From the NCBI RefSeq assembly GCF_014252295.1, contig NZ_CP059215.1, forward strand, positions 248,001-312,000: DNA of 64,000 nt, in the 5' to 3' direction. Source of the stretch: Blattabacterium cuenoti. GTDB taxonomy: Bacteria > Bacteroidota > Bacteroidia > Flavobacteriales > Blattabacteriaceae. Position 1 is the stretch's first letter; each line of letters opens with the position of its first letter. The notes under the pieces were generated by a model. That model had not been told where the DNA came from. It did not search any database and saw only the letters and a list, made by a program, of their open reading frames with translations. The position numbers were made by a program, and so were the translations under genes. Of this stretch, positions 35,899 through 44,639 are shown in pieces.

Positions 35899-36567
35899 AT
35901 GCGTATAGATATTGTTAGCGTAGTTCCTGAAATTTTACACGGTTCTTTTTCCAATTTTCTTATTAAGAGAGCAATTAATAAAGGATTAATTGATATTCAT
36001 ATCCATGATTTACGTTTATATGGCTTAGGTAAAAGAAAGAAAGTAGACGATTATCCCTATGGAGGAGGATCAGGAATGGTTATTCGAATAGAACCTGTAT
36101 ATCAGTGTTTTTCAGAATTATTGTCAAAAAGAGATTATGATGAAAAAATTTTTATGACTCCTGAAGGAAATCTTTTTTCACAAAAAAATGCAAAATCTCT
36201 AACAGAGAAAAAGAATATCATAATTCTTTGTGGACGTTACAAAGGAATTGATCAGAGAATCAGAGATCATTTAATTTCTAAAGAAATATCTATTGGAAAA
36301 TACATATTATCTGGAGGAGAATTAGCTGCCGCTGTTGTAGTAGAATCTATAGTAAGATTATTACCTGGAGTAATACAAAATCAAGATTCCATTCTCACTG
36401 ATTCCTTTCAAAAAAAATCCTTTGTAGCTCCTCCAATTTATACTAGACCATCTATTTATAAAGGATGGGCTGTTCCAGAAATACTTTTATCTGGTCATCA
36501 TAAAAAAATAAAAGATTGGTTTTATAAAAAATCCATGCAAGTTAAAAAAAGAAGATTGGATTCGTAA
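35899..36567 (+). CDS. trmD: tRNA (guanine37-N1)-methyltransferase
   Basis: A 222-residue SPOUT methyltransferase with DDYPYGGGSGMVI, the trefoil-knot SAM site CGRYKGIDQR and YILSGGELAA, and the C-terminal APPIYTRP and PEILLSGHHKKI. It methylates G37 next to the anticodon to prevent frameshifting. The position, apart from rpsP and rplS, differs from E. coli. Convergent with argH, 20 bases away. Confidence 0.95.
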   Translation: MRIDIVSVVPEILHGSFSNFLIKRAINKGLIDIHIHDLRLYGLGKRKKVDDYPYGGGSGMVIRIEPVYQCFSELLSKRDYDEKIFMTPEGNLFSQKNAKSLTEKKNIIILCGRYKGIDQRIRDHLISKEISIGKYILSGGELAAAVVVESIVRLLPGVIQNQDSILTDSFQKKSFVAPPIYTRPSIYKGWAVPEILLSGHHKKIKDWFYKKSMQVKKRRLDS

Positions 36568-36587
36568 CGTAAAATGTTTTAATACCC

Positions 36588-37952
36588 TTAAAAGGAAATT
36601 TTTCTGTAAATTAAGCGTTTGATAACATTTTGGATTTTATCAAAATCAAATCTTTTGATTACATTTTGCATCAAAATTCTAATTTCTTTGTTGCATAAAT
36701 TTCCTATGCTTCCTTCATGAGAATAAGAATTATTTGTCAAATATAATGGTTGAAAACATCCGTTCTGAATATCTAAACCTACTTTTTGATAGGCTTCTCT
36801 AAAAGAATATCCTTTTTCAATAACAAGTTTGTTTACTATTTCTACACTGAACAAATATTTATACTTCTCTTCCTGAAGAATGTTCTTTCTCACTATGATA
36901 TGATTCAACATATACTGAAACATAGAAAAACATTCTTTGATTTCTTCAAAAAGAGGAATAAATCTTTCTTTAATAATTTGAAAATCTCTATGATATCCAG
37001 AGCACAAATTAGAAGATATCAAAGAAATCTCATTAGGTAATGAAATCATTCTATTACATTTAGCTCGTATCATCTCAAAAACATCTGGATTTTTTTTATG
37101 AGGCATAATACTAGATCCGGTAGTTAGATAATCAGGGAAACTAATGAAATTGTAATTTTTACTTACATATAAGCAAATGTCTTGTGCCATTTTACTTAAA
37201 GTTCTTGCTAAAGAAGCAATAGATTCTGAAACTATTAGTTCCATCTTACTACGTCCCATTTGAGCGTATATTACATTATAATTTAAATTTTCAAATCCTA
37301 ATAAATCTGTTGTCATTTTTCTATTTAAAGGAAAAGTAGAACCATAACCAGCAGCAGATCCTAAAGGATTTTTGTTAACAATACGATATGCTGTGTGAAT
37401 TAATAGTAAATCATCTATTAAACTTTCTGCATATGCAGCAAACCAAAGTCCAAAGGAAGAAGGCATAGCTATTTGATAATGAGTATAACCAGGCATGAAT
37501 GTATTTTTGTGTTGTTCACTTAGTTTTAATAACAAATCAAAAAAAGAATAAGTTATCAAAACTATTTCTTTTATTTCTGCACGAATAAAAAGTTTCAAAT
37601 CCACCAATATTTGATCATTTCTGGATCTACCACTATGTATTTTTTTTCCTACATCTCCTAAACGATTTATTAATAAAAACTCTATCTGAGAATGAATATC
37701 TTCTATTCCTTCATCTATTCTAAAATTATTATTTAATATTTCGTGCACATAAATATGACGTAACTCCTGAATCAAAATTTTTAAGTCTCTTTGATTTAAT
37801 AATCCAACATTTTTTAACATAATGATATGAGCAATAGTTCCTATAACATCATGTGGAGCTAAAAGTAAATCTATTTTAGAATCCTTACCTGAAGTAAAAT
37901 TTTCTATTTTTTTATCAAAATTCGAATTAGTCTTTTTATCCCAAATTTTCAT
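36588..37952 (-). CDS. argH: argininosuccinate lyase
   Basis: Last step of arginine synthesis: splits argininosuccinate into arginine and fumarate. The 454-residue protein has HSGRSRNDQ, the TH motif in PGYTHYQIAMP and the fumarase-superfamily signature GSSIMPHKKNPD with the catalytic serine. I start at 37952 (MKIWDKKTNSNFDKKIENF), matching other ArgH N termini; the in-frame ATG at 38087 lies opposite gyrB. Divergent from gyrB with 66 bases between starts. Confidence 0.94.
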   Translation of the reverse strand: MKIWDKKTNSNFDKKIENFTSGKDSKIDLLLAPHDVIGTIAHIIMLKNVGLLNQRDLKILIQELRHIYVHEILNNNFRIDEGIEDIHSQIEFLLINRLGDVGKKIHSGRSRNDQILVDLKLFIRAEIKEIVLITYSFFDLLLKLSEQHKNTFMPGYTHYQIAMPSSFGLWFAAYAESLIDDLLLIHTAYRIVNKNPLGSAAGYGSTFPLNRKMTTDLLGFENLNYNVIYAQMGRSKMELIVSESIASLARTLSKMAQDICLYVSKNYNFISFPDYLTTGSSIMPHKKNPDVFEMIRAKCNRMISLPNEISLISSNLCSGYHRDFQIIKERFIPLFEEIKECFSMFQYMLNHIIVRKNILQEEKYKYLFSVEIVNKLVIEKGYSFREAYQKVGLDIQNGCFQPLYLTNNSYSHEGSIGNLCNKEIRILMQNVIKRFDFDKIQNVIKRLIYRKISF

Positions 37953-37963
37953 TTTTTTTATTC

Positions 37964-37971
37964 TATCTTTG
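37964..37971 (+). promoter_or_regulatory. candidate -7 box upstream of gyrB
   Basis: TATCTTTG matches TAnnTTTG and lies 47 bases before gyrB. About 18-20 bases upstream is a T-rich stretch (TTTTC) instead of a clear TTG. Confidence 0.4.
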
Positions 37972-38018
37972 AACAAAATAAGAAAAATTTCTAATAAAAA
38001 TGGATTAAATAATGGATT

Positions 38019-39947
38019 ATGAGTAAACAAAATACTACCAAAAATTATACAGCAGATAGTATTCAATCTCTTGAAGGAATAGAGCATATAAGACTTAGAC
38101 CTTCTATGTATATTGGAGATGTAGGAAGTAGAGGATTACATCATTTAGTCTACGAAGTAATAGATAATTCTGTGGATGAATCCTTAGCAGGTTTTTGCAA
38201 TAAAATATGGGTAAATATTCATAAAAATGGATTTATTACCGTACTTGACAATGGTCGTGGAATTCCAATAGATATTCATAAAAAAGAAGGAAAATCTGCT
38301 CTTGAAGTAGTTATGACTAAAATTGGAGCAGGTGGGAAATTTGATAAAAATGTTTATAAAATTTCTGGAGGATTGCATGGAGTGGGGATTTCCTGTGTAA
38401 ATGCTCTATCTCAAAAACTTATAGTTACAATTTATCGTAACAAAAAAATTTATCAACAAGAGTATTTAAAAGGAAAATCCGTTTCTACTGTAGAATGTAT
38501 AGGTACAACAGATATGCAAGGAACAAAAATTCATTATCTTGCTGATCGTTCTATTTTTCATTCTATCACATATAATTATGAAATCTTAGCTAATAGATTG
38601 AAAGAATTATCTTTTTTAAACAAAGGACTCTACTTATTTTTAGAAGATGAAAGAGAGAATATCAAAGAGTATTTTTTTTCTAAAAATGGATTAAAAGAAT
38701 ATCTTCCTATTTTGGATAAAAATCAAGAACCTTTAACAAAAGATGTCATTTTTATTGAAGGAGAAAAAGATAATACAATTGTAGAAGTTGCAATGCAGTA
38801 TAATACTTCCTTTAAAGAAAAAATTTATTCTTATGTTAACAATATCAATACTCATGAAGGTGGAACTCATCTTTCTGGATTTCGAAGAGCACTAACAAGA
38901 ACATTAAAAAAATATGTGGATGGATATGGAATTTTATCCAATAAAGATAAAATTGAGTTTACTGGAGATGATTTTAGGGAAGGAATTACAGCTATTATAT
39001 CTGTTAGAGTAATGAACCCCCAATTTGAAGGACAAACTAAAACAAAATTAAGTAATCACGAAGTAGGAGGAATTGTAGATAAAATTGTTGGGGAAATGCT
39101 GAGCAGTTATTTAGAAGAACATCCTAGTGATAGGAAAAAAATTATTGACAAAGTCATACTATCTGCTAAAGCACGTCAAGCTGCTAAAAAAGCTCGTGAA
39201 TTCATACAAAAAAAGAATCCAGTAAATAATAGTATTTTACCTGGTAAATTAGCAGATTGTTCTTTCAACAATCCAGAAAATTGTGAAATATATTTAGTTG
39301 AAGGAGATTCTGCTGGTGGAACAGCTAAACAAGGTAGAGATAGAAATTTTCAAGCTATTTTACCTTTGCGAGGAAAAATACTAAATGTTGAAAAAGCTAT
39401 GCCGCATAAAATATTTGAAAATGAAGAAATAAAAAATATATTTACTTCTTTAGGAGTTTCTATTATAACAGAAGAAGATCAAGAAATTTTAAATGTCAAA
39501 AAACTGAGATACAATAAAATTATTATTATGACAGATGCAGATATAGACGGAAGTCATATATCTACTCTGATTTTAACATTATTCTTTCGTTATATGAAAC
39601 CACTAATAGAAAAAGGACACATTTATATTGCAACACCTCCACTTTATTTAATACGAAAAGGCAATCATTCTCAATATGCTTGGAGCGATCAAGAAAGAGA
39701 AAATATTCTCAATCAATTAGGAGGAAGAAAATATGTTAATATACAACGTTATAAAGGATTAGGAGAAATGAATGCAGAACAACTTTGGGAGACAACTATG
39801 AATCCAAAAAATAGAACTCTACGAAAAGTAAAGATAGAAAATTATTCAGAAGCAGAAAAAATATTCTCTATTCTTATGGGAGATGAAGTTCCACCACGTA
39901 GAAATTTTATAGAAAAAAATGCAATACATGCAAAAATTGATGTATAA
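38019..39947 (+). CDS. gyrB: DNA gyrase subunit B
   Basis: ATPase half of gyrase, introducing negative supercoils with GyrA. The 642-residue protein has the GHKL ATP site (EVIDNSVDES, DNGRGIPID, GGLHGVG), the transducer domain, and the Toprim motifs VEGDSAGG and DADIDGSHI. It ends with QRYKGLGEMN and the short form of the tail, without the E. coli insert. uppP follows after five bases. Confidence 0.97.
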   Translation: MSKQNTTKNYTADSIQSLEGIEHIRLRPSMYIGDVGSRGLHHLVYEVIDNSVDESLAGFCNKIWVNIHKNGFITVLDNGRGIPIDIHKKEGKSALEVVMTKIGAGGKFDKNVYKISGGLHGVGISCVNALSQKLIVTIYRNKKIYQQEYLKGKSVSTVECIGTTDMQGTKIHYLADRSIFHSITYNYEILANRLKELSFLNKGLYLFLEDERENIKEYFFSKNGLKEYLPILDKNQEPLTKDVIFIEGEKDNTIVEVAMQYNTSFKEKIYSYVNNINTHEGGTHLSGFRRALTRTLKKYVDGYGILSNKDKIEFTGDDFREGITAIISVRVMNPQFEGQTKTKLSNHEVGGIVDKIVGEMLSSYLEEHPSDRKKIIDKVILSAKARQAAKKAREFIQKKNPVNNSILPGKLADCSFNNPENCEIYLVEGDSAGGTAKQGRDRNFQAILPLRGKILNVEKAMPHKIFENEEIKNIFTSLGVSIITEEDQEILNVKKLRYNKIIIMTDADIDGSHISTLILTLFFRYMKPLIEKGHIYIATPPLYLIRKGNHSQYAWSDQERENILNQLGGRKYVNIQRYKGLGEMNAEQLWETTMNPKNRTLRKVKIENYSEAEKIFSILMGDEVPPRRNFIEKNAIHAKIDV

Positions 39948-39952
39948 GTATC

Positions 39953-40735
39953 ATGAATTATATTCAATCAATCTTATTAGGGATTATTGAAGGAATTACA
40001 GAGTTTTTTCCTATTTCTTCTACAGGGCACATGGTTATTGTTGCTTCTATTCTGGGTATATTAAAAGATAAAATAACAAATTTATTTTTTGTTTCTGTTC
40101 AGTTTGGAGCAGTTTTATCAATTGTTTTTTTATATAGAAAAAAAATCTTCTTTCAAAAATTGGATTTTTACCTAAAAATTTTTGTAGCTATTTTTCCTGT
40201 AGGAGTTTTAGGATTTCTATCTTCTAAAAAAATAAATTATTTATTAGGAAATCCGATGATTGTCGCTATATCTCTTCTGATAGGAGGATTATCCATTCTG
40301 AAAGCAGAAAATTTTTATGTAAAAAATTACACTAATAAAAATAATAATATCACTTATTTAAAAGCTTTTATTATTGGATTATTTCAATGTATAGCTTTGA
40401 TACCAGGAGTATCTAGAAGTGCAACTACCATTATTTCTTGTATGTTACAAAATGTTAATAGAATAAAAGCTATTGAATTCTCCTTTTTTTTGTCTGTTCC
40501 TGTTATTGCAATTGCTACATGTAAAAAATTATTTGACTATTACTTCCAATTAAATTTTTTTACATTTAAAGAGATAGAATTATTATTGTTAGGGAATATA
40601 GCATCTTTTATAACTGGAATTATATCTGTTAAATGTTTCATGAAATACTTAAAAAAAAATAATTTCAAATTATTCGGATACTATAGAATCATAGTAGGTT
40701 TTTTTTCATTGTTATACAATACATTATTTTTATGA
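39953..40735 (+). CDS. uppP: undecaprenyl pyrophosphate phosphatase
   Basis: Recycles the C55 lipid carrier for peptidoglycan. The 260-residue polytopic protein has the BacA signatures GIIEGITEFFPISSTGH (about 10-26) and PGVSRSATTI (about 155), which carry the catalytic Glu, Ser and Arg. It ends with TGA and is followed by truB. Confidence 0.95.
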   Translation: MNYIQSILLGIIEGITEFFPISSTGHMVIVASILGILKDKITNLFFVSVQFGAVLSIVFLYRKKIFFQKLDFYLKIFVAIFPVGVLGFLSSKKINYLLGNPMIVAISLLIGGLSILKAENFYVKNYTNKNNNITYLKAFIIGLFQCIALIPGVSRSATTIISCMLQNVNRIKAIEFSFFLSVPVIAIATCKKLFDYYFQLNFFTFKEIELLLLGNIASFITGIISVKCFMKYLKKNNFKLFGYYRIIVGFFSLLYNTLFL

Positions 40736-40751
40736 AACTAATTGGAATATT

Positions 40752-41477
40752 TTGATCAATAATTTATTAGAATTCCAAAATGGAAAAATATTACTAATAG
40801 ATAAACCGTGGGGATGTACTTCCTTTGAAGTTGTGAAAAAAATTAGAAGTTCTATTCTAACGACTACTAATACAAAAAAAGAAAATTTAAAAATAGGACA
40901 TTCAGGAACTTTAGATCCTCTTGCTACAGGTTTATTAATTGTGCTCACAGGTAAATATACTAAAAAAGTAAATGATATTCAAAATTATAAAAAAACCTAT
41001 ACAGGTATCATAAAATTAGGTTGTGAAACATTGTCTTATGATTCAGAAACAGAAGAATATAATTTTTCTTCAACTTTGCACATTACTCCTAAACTTATTA
41101 GAAGTACATCTCAAAAATTTATGGGGGATATAGATCAATACCCCCCTTTCTTTTCTGCCTTAAAAACAAAAGGGAAAAGATACTATGAGTATGCTAGAAA
41201 AGGAAAAAAAATAAACTCTATGAAATCACGACGTGTCAAAATTTATCAATTTCATATTCTAAAAATAGTTATTCCATACATCAAATTTCTCATAGTATGT
41301 GGAAAAGGAACTTATATTAGATCGGTAGCTAAAGATTTTGGAAAAGAACTAAGAAGCGGAGCTTATCTTCTTTCTTTAAGAAGAGAACGTATTGGTAATT
41401 TTTCTCTAAAAAGTTCTGATTATATAGAACTAAATTTTTCAAAAAAATTAAAATTTCCATGTTACTTTACAAAGTAA
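40752..41477 (+). CDS. truB: tRNA pseudouridine55 synthase
   Basis: Makes pseudouridine in the T loop of tRNAs. The 241-residue protein has KILLIDKPWGCTSF (about 12-25), the catalytic aspartate D55 in GHSGTLDPLATG, a YPPFFSALK-type block and GTYIRSVAKD. There is no in-frame ATG before this conserved region. The TTG at 40752 is the only reasonable start and gives a normal N terminus. It lies 16 bases after uppP. Confidence 0.93.
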   Translation: MINNLLEFQNGKILLIDKPWGCTSFEVVKKIRSSILTTTNTKKENLKIGHSGTLDPLATGLLIVLTGKYTKKVNDIQNYKKTYTGIIKLGCETLSYDSETEEYNFSSTLHITPKLIRSTSQKFMGDIDQYPPFFSALKTKGKRYYEYARKGKKINSMKSRRVKIYQFHILKIVIPYIKFLIVCGKGTYIRSVAKDFGKELRSGAYLLSLRRERIGNFSLKSSDYIELNFSKKLKFPCYFTK

Positions 41478-41480
41478 ATC

Positions 41481-41819
41481 TTAAATTTTATATTTTTTGT
41501 ACCATACATGAAATTTTTTATTACATTCTTCATCAGTTAAAACTCCTTTTCTCACTCCTTCCAATAAATGTTTTTTTAGTAATACACCATTTTTAGAAAA
41601 AATGGATCTTACCGTGTTCGTAGGTTGAGCTCCTTTCATTAGCCATGAAACAGCATTTTCCATTTTTAATACAGTGGAAGGAGGATCCATATGAGGATTA
41701 TAAGTTCCTAATTTTTCAATAAATTTTCCATCTCTTGGAGAACGAGAGTCAGCCACAACTATATGATAAATAGGTTTATGTTTTTTTCCTATTCTTTTTA
41801 AACGAATTTTCACAGACAT
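41481..41819 (-). CDS. rpsP: 30S ribosomal protein S16
   Basis: A 112-residue protein with the S16 N terminus [24 protein letters not shown]-type pattern, [14 protein letters not shown] and the following [17 protein letters not shown]-terminal extension of about 30 residues beyond the E. coli protein is Lys-rich. It stands alone here, convergent with truB at three bases and not linked to rimM or trmD. Confidence 0.96.
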   Translation of the reverse strand: MSVKIRLKRIGKKHKPIYHIVVADSRSPRDGKFIEKLGTYNPHMDPPSTVLKMENAVSWLMKGAQPTNTVRSIFSKNGVLLKKHLLEGVRKGVLTDEECNKKFHVWYKKYKI

Positions 41820-41917
41820 AATTTATGAATTTACAAAAAACCTTAATTTAGGCATAATTATAATGTTTTTGAAAAAAAAATGGTATATATTTACAATAGT
41901 GATAGTGATTAGTAGAT

Positions 41918-41988
41918 AGACCCGTTGTGTAACGGTAGCACAGCAGATTTTGGTTCTGTTAGTTGGGGTTCGAGTCCCTACGGGTCTG
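41918..41988 (+). tRNA. tRNA-Gln (anticodon UUG)
   Basis: A cloverleaf can be folded: acceptor AGACCCG/CGGGTCT, D arm around GTGTAACGGTAGCAC, anticodon stem GCAGA/TCTGT with loop TTTTGGT (anticodon TTG), T arm TGGGG-TTCGAGT-CCCTA and discriminator G. CCA is not encoded. Confidence 0.94.
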
Positions 41989-42033
41989 TTCCCGACCATA
42001 TAGTTTCGTGATAGATATGTTGAATTTTACAAA

Positions 42034-43437
42034 ATGAGTATGAAAGTAAAAAAAGAAAAAGTTTTGTTAATAGCTTTTTTAAGTGTTTTAGCATATATAT
42101 TGATTCATTTATCCAAATCTTTTTTAGGATTGGATAAATCTACTCTTTGCATGTTAAGATGCTTTGTCATATCTCTTTTCATATTGTATGCTTCAATGAA
42201 AAAAGATTTAACTACTTGGATTTTATTATCCATAATCATAGGAATAGAAATTGGATTAGATTTACCAAAGATTGCTGTAGAACTAAGATTTTTATCTCAA
42301 ATATTTTTGAGATTGATAAAAACTATTATTGCTCCAATATTATTTTCCACTTTAGTAGTCGGAATAGCAAGTCATTCTAATATTAAACAATTAGGTAGTA
42401 TGGGATGGAAATCCTTGCTATATTTTGAAGTTGTTACAACTTTAGCTTTGTTTGTTGGTCTTATTGCTATTAATGTATCTCAAGCTGGAGTAGGTATTGT
42501 GATTCCATCTGGAATCACAGAACAACAATTACCAAAAGTAGAAAGTAGAACGTTGCAAGAGACTATTCTTCATGTGTTCCCAGAAAATTTTATAAAATCC
42601 GTATATCATGGAGATGTGTTATCTATAGTAGTGTTTTCTGTTATTTTCGGTATATCAATGGTCTTTCTAGAAGAGAAAAAACGAGGACCTCTATTATTAT
42701 TTGCAGAGAGTCTTTCAGAAGTCATGTTTAAATTTACTAGAATTATCATGTATTTTGCTCCTATAGGAGTAGGATCTGCTATAGCCTATACAGTAGGACA
42801 TATGGGTTTGGATATTTTATATAATTTATTTCAATTATTGTTGACTCTTTACATTGCTTTACTTATTTTTTTGATAGTTGTTTTATTTCCTATTCTTTTA
42901 TGGATTAAAGTTCCTTTAAAAGGTTTTATAAAAGCATTAACTGAACCTGTATCATTGGCATTTGCAACCACAAGTTCAGAATCTGCCTTGCCTCTTCTTA
43001 TGGAAAATTTAGAAAAATTAGGGGTTCCTAGAAAAATTGTTGCTTTCGTGATTCCTACAGGTTATAGTTTCAATTTAGATGGTACTACTCTATATTTATC
43101 TTTAGCTACTATTTTTGTAGCACAAGCATCTGGTATTCCTTTGAGTTTTAGTCAACAAATATTCATAGGAATGACTTTAATTTTAACTAGCAAAGGAGTA
43201 GCAGGAGTTCCTAGAGCTTCTTTAGTGATTCTTTTAGCTACAGTAACTTCTTTTGGATTACCCACTTGGCCTATATTAGCTATTATAGGAATAGATGAAT
43301 TAATGGATATGGCTCGCACAACAGTGAATGTAATAGGAAATGGATTAGCTAGTTGTGTTTTAGCTCGTTCTGAAGGGGAGTTCGACGACAAAAAAATGTT
43401 AGATTATATTAAAAATAAAAATGAAAATGGTTTGTGA
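42034..43437 (+). CDS. gltP: DAACS-family glutamate/dicarboxylate:cation symporter
   Basis: A 467-residue inner-membrane carrier with the family signatures: the serine-rich hairpin AFATTSSESALPLL, TGYSFNLDGTTLYLS and SKGVAGVPRASL. Eight membrane spans and two re-entrant loops are expected. It likely imports glutamate or aspartate, a nitrogen donor for the amino acid pathways seen here; the substrate is inferred from family only. A nonstandard N-terminal part of about 50 residues includes an extra hydrophobic pair. The stop overlaps the mvaD GTG start by three bases. Confidence 0.9.
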   Translation: MSMKVKKEKVLLIAFLSVLAYILIHLSKSFLGLDKSTLCMLRCFVISLFILYASMKKDLTTWILLSIIIGIEIGLDLPKIAVELRFLSQIFLRLIKTIIAPILFSTLVVGIASHSNIKQLGSMGWKSLLYFEVVTTLALFVGLIAINVSQAGVGIVIPSGITEQQLPKVESRTLQETILHVFPENFIKSVYHGDVLSIVVFSVIFGISMVFLEEKKRGPLLLFAESLSEVMFKFTRIIMYFAPIGVGSAIAYTVGHMGLDILYNLFQLLLTLYIALLIFLIVVLFPILLWIKVPLKGFIKALTEPVSLAFATTSSESALPLLMENLEKLGVPRKIVAFVIPTGYSFNLDGTTLYLSLATIFVAQASGIPLSFSQQIFIGMTLILTSKGVAGVPRASLVILLATVTSFGLPTWPILAIIGIDELMDMARTTVNVIGNGLASCVLARSEGEFDDKKMLDYIKNKNENGL

Positions 43438-44501
43438 GAACCAATTGTTTTTTTTATAGAAAAAAAAAATATTCTATAGATCCAAATGGAGTAATCACAA
43501 GGAAAAGTCCCTCCAATATTGCTTTAATTAAATATTGGGGGAAACATAATAAAAAGATTCAAATTCCGTTGAATTCTTCTATTAGTTATTCCCTGGAAGG
43601 GGTATACACGGTAACACGATTAATTTATCATTTGAAAGAAAGAAAAAAAAGAAATCCATCCATAAAAATTTTTTTTTCAGGAAAAGAAAAAACTAGCTTT
43701 CTTCCAAAGATTTTTGAATTTTTTCATAGAATTTCATTCTATTGTTCTTATTTACTGGATTTTAATTTTATAATAGAAACCTATAACACTTTTCCACATA
43801 GTAGTGGAATAGCTTCTTCTGCTTCTTCTATGAGTGCTTTAGCATTATGTATTATGGAAATAGAAAAAAAATTAGTCTCTTCTTTAAAAGAAGATTTTTT
43901 TTTGAAAAAAGCTTCTTTTTTAGCCAGATTAGGTTCTGGAAGTGCTTGCAGATCTATTTATCCTGGACTTGTTGTATGGGGACATCACAAATCCATAAAA
44001 GGAAGTAATAATTTTTATGCTATTCCATATCCATATAAAGTACACCCCATTTTTACAAAAATGGTAGATACTATTTTAATTATAGATGAAAAACCTAAAA
44101 AAATATTAAGTTCAAAAGGGCATCAGTTAATGAATATCCACCCTTACGCTAAAGAAAGATTTAAATGTGCTAACAAAAATATGAATCATCTTATATCCAT
44201 ATTAAAAGTGGGAGACTTACAAGAATTTGGAGAATTGATAGAACATGAAGCTTTGACTCTTCATGCCATGATAATGACATCTCGTCCTTATTTTTTATGG
44301 ATGAAACCCAATACTCTGAACGTTCTTTACTCTGTATGGAATTTTAGAATACAAAGCAAAAAAAATATCTATTTTACACTAGATGCAGGTGCAAATGTTC
44401 ATCTATTATATCCTATTGAAGAAAAAAAATCCATCCTAAAATGGATATATAGTGATCTTATTTCTTTTTGTACAAAAATTATAGAAAGTTTTTGTTATTA
44501 A
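43434..44501 (+). CDS. mvaD: diphosphomevalonate decarboxylase
   Basis: Makes isopentenyl diphosphate in the mevalonate pathway, the Flavobacteriia route to isoprenoids and the C55 carrier. The 355-residue GHMP-kinase-fold protein has SNIALIKYWGKHN near residue 27, the ATP loop SGIASSASSMSALA, the GSGSACRSI block and the TLDAGANVH segment with the catalytic aspartate. No ATG is available before the conserved region. A GTG at 43434 in a GTGA overlap with gltP is the best start. Confidence 0.92.
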   Translation: MRTNCFFYRKKKYSIDPNGVITRKSPSNIALIKYWGKHNKKIQIPLNSSISYSLEGVYTVTRLIYHLKERKKRNPSIKIFFSGKEKTSFLPKIFEFFHRISFYCSYLLDFNFIIETYNTFPHSSGIASSASSMSALALCIMEIEKKLVSSLKEDFFLKKASFLARLGSGSACRSIYPGLVVWGHHKSIKGSNNFYAIPYPYKVHPIFTKMVDTILIIDEKPKKILSSKGHQLMNIHPYAKERFKCANKNMNHLISILKVGDLQEFGELIEHEALTLHAMIMTSRPYFLWMKPNTLNVLYSVWNFRIQSKKNIYFTLDAGANVHLLYPIEEKKSILKWIYSDLISFCTKIIESFCY

Positions 44502-44507
44502 TTTAAT

Positions 44508-44515
44508 TATATTTG
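44508..44515 (+). promoter_or_regulatory. candidate -7 box upstream of tRNA-His
   Basis: TATATTTG fits TAnnTTTG and ends 30 bases before the tRNA. A TTTG lies upstream, but with a spacer of only 13. Confidence 0.3.
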
Positions 44516-44545
44516 TGTCATATTATCATTTCTATAAAATAATAT

Positions 44546-44621
44546 GGTGGACGTAGCTCAGTTGGTTTAGAGCATCAGATTGTGGTTCTGAGGGGCGCCG
44601 GTTCGAATCCGGTCGTCCACC
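44546..44621 (+). tRNA. tRNA-His (anticodon GUG)
   Basis: Acceptor GTGGACG/CGTCCAC with the extra G-1 (44546) opposite discriminator C73, typical of tRNA-His. The anticodon stem TCAGA/TCTGA encloses TTGTGGT (anticodon GTG), and the T arm contains GGTTCGAATCC. CCA is not encoded. Confidence 0.96.
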
Positions 44622-44639
44622 CAATAAAACCATTATTCA

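Noticed and set aside
36568-36587. Terminator between trmD and argH
   Set aside because: Only a very short CCTT/AAGG dyad is present, too weak to support.
37953-38087. N-terminal extension of argH to an ATG at 38087
   Set aside because: It would run opposite the first codons of gyrB. The extra 45 residues are unlike ArgH, whose normal N terminus begins at 37952.
41989-42033. Second tRNA or small RNA after tRNA-Gln
   Set aside because: The 45-base spacer folds into no cloverleaf and shows no strong hairpin; it is probably only the leader of the symporter gene.
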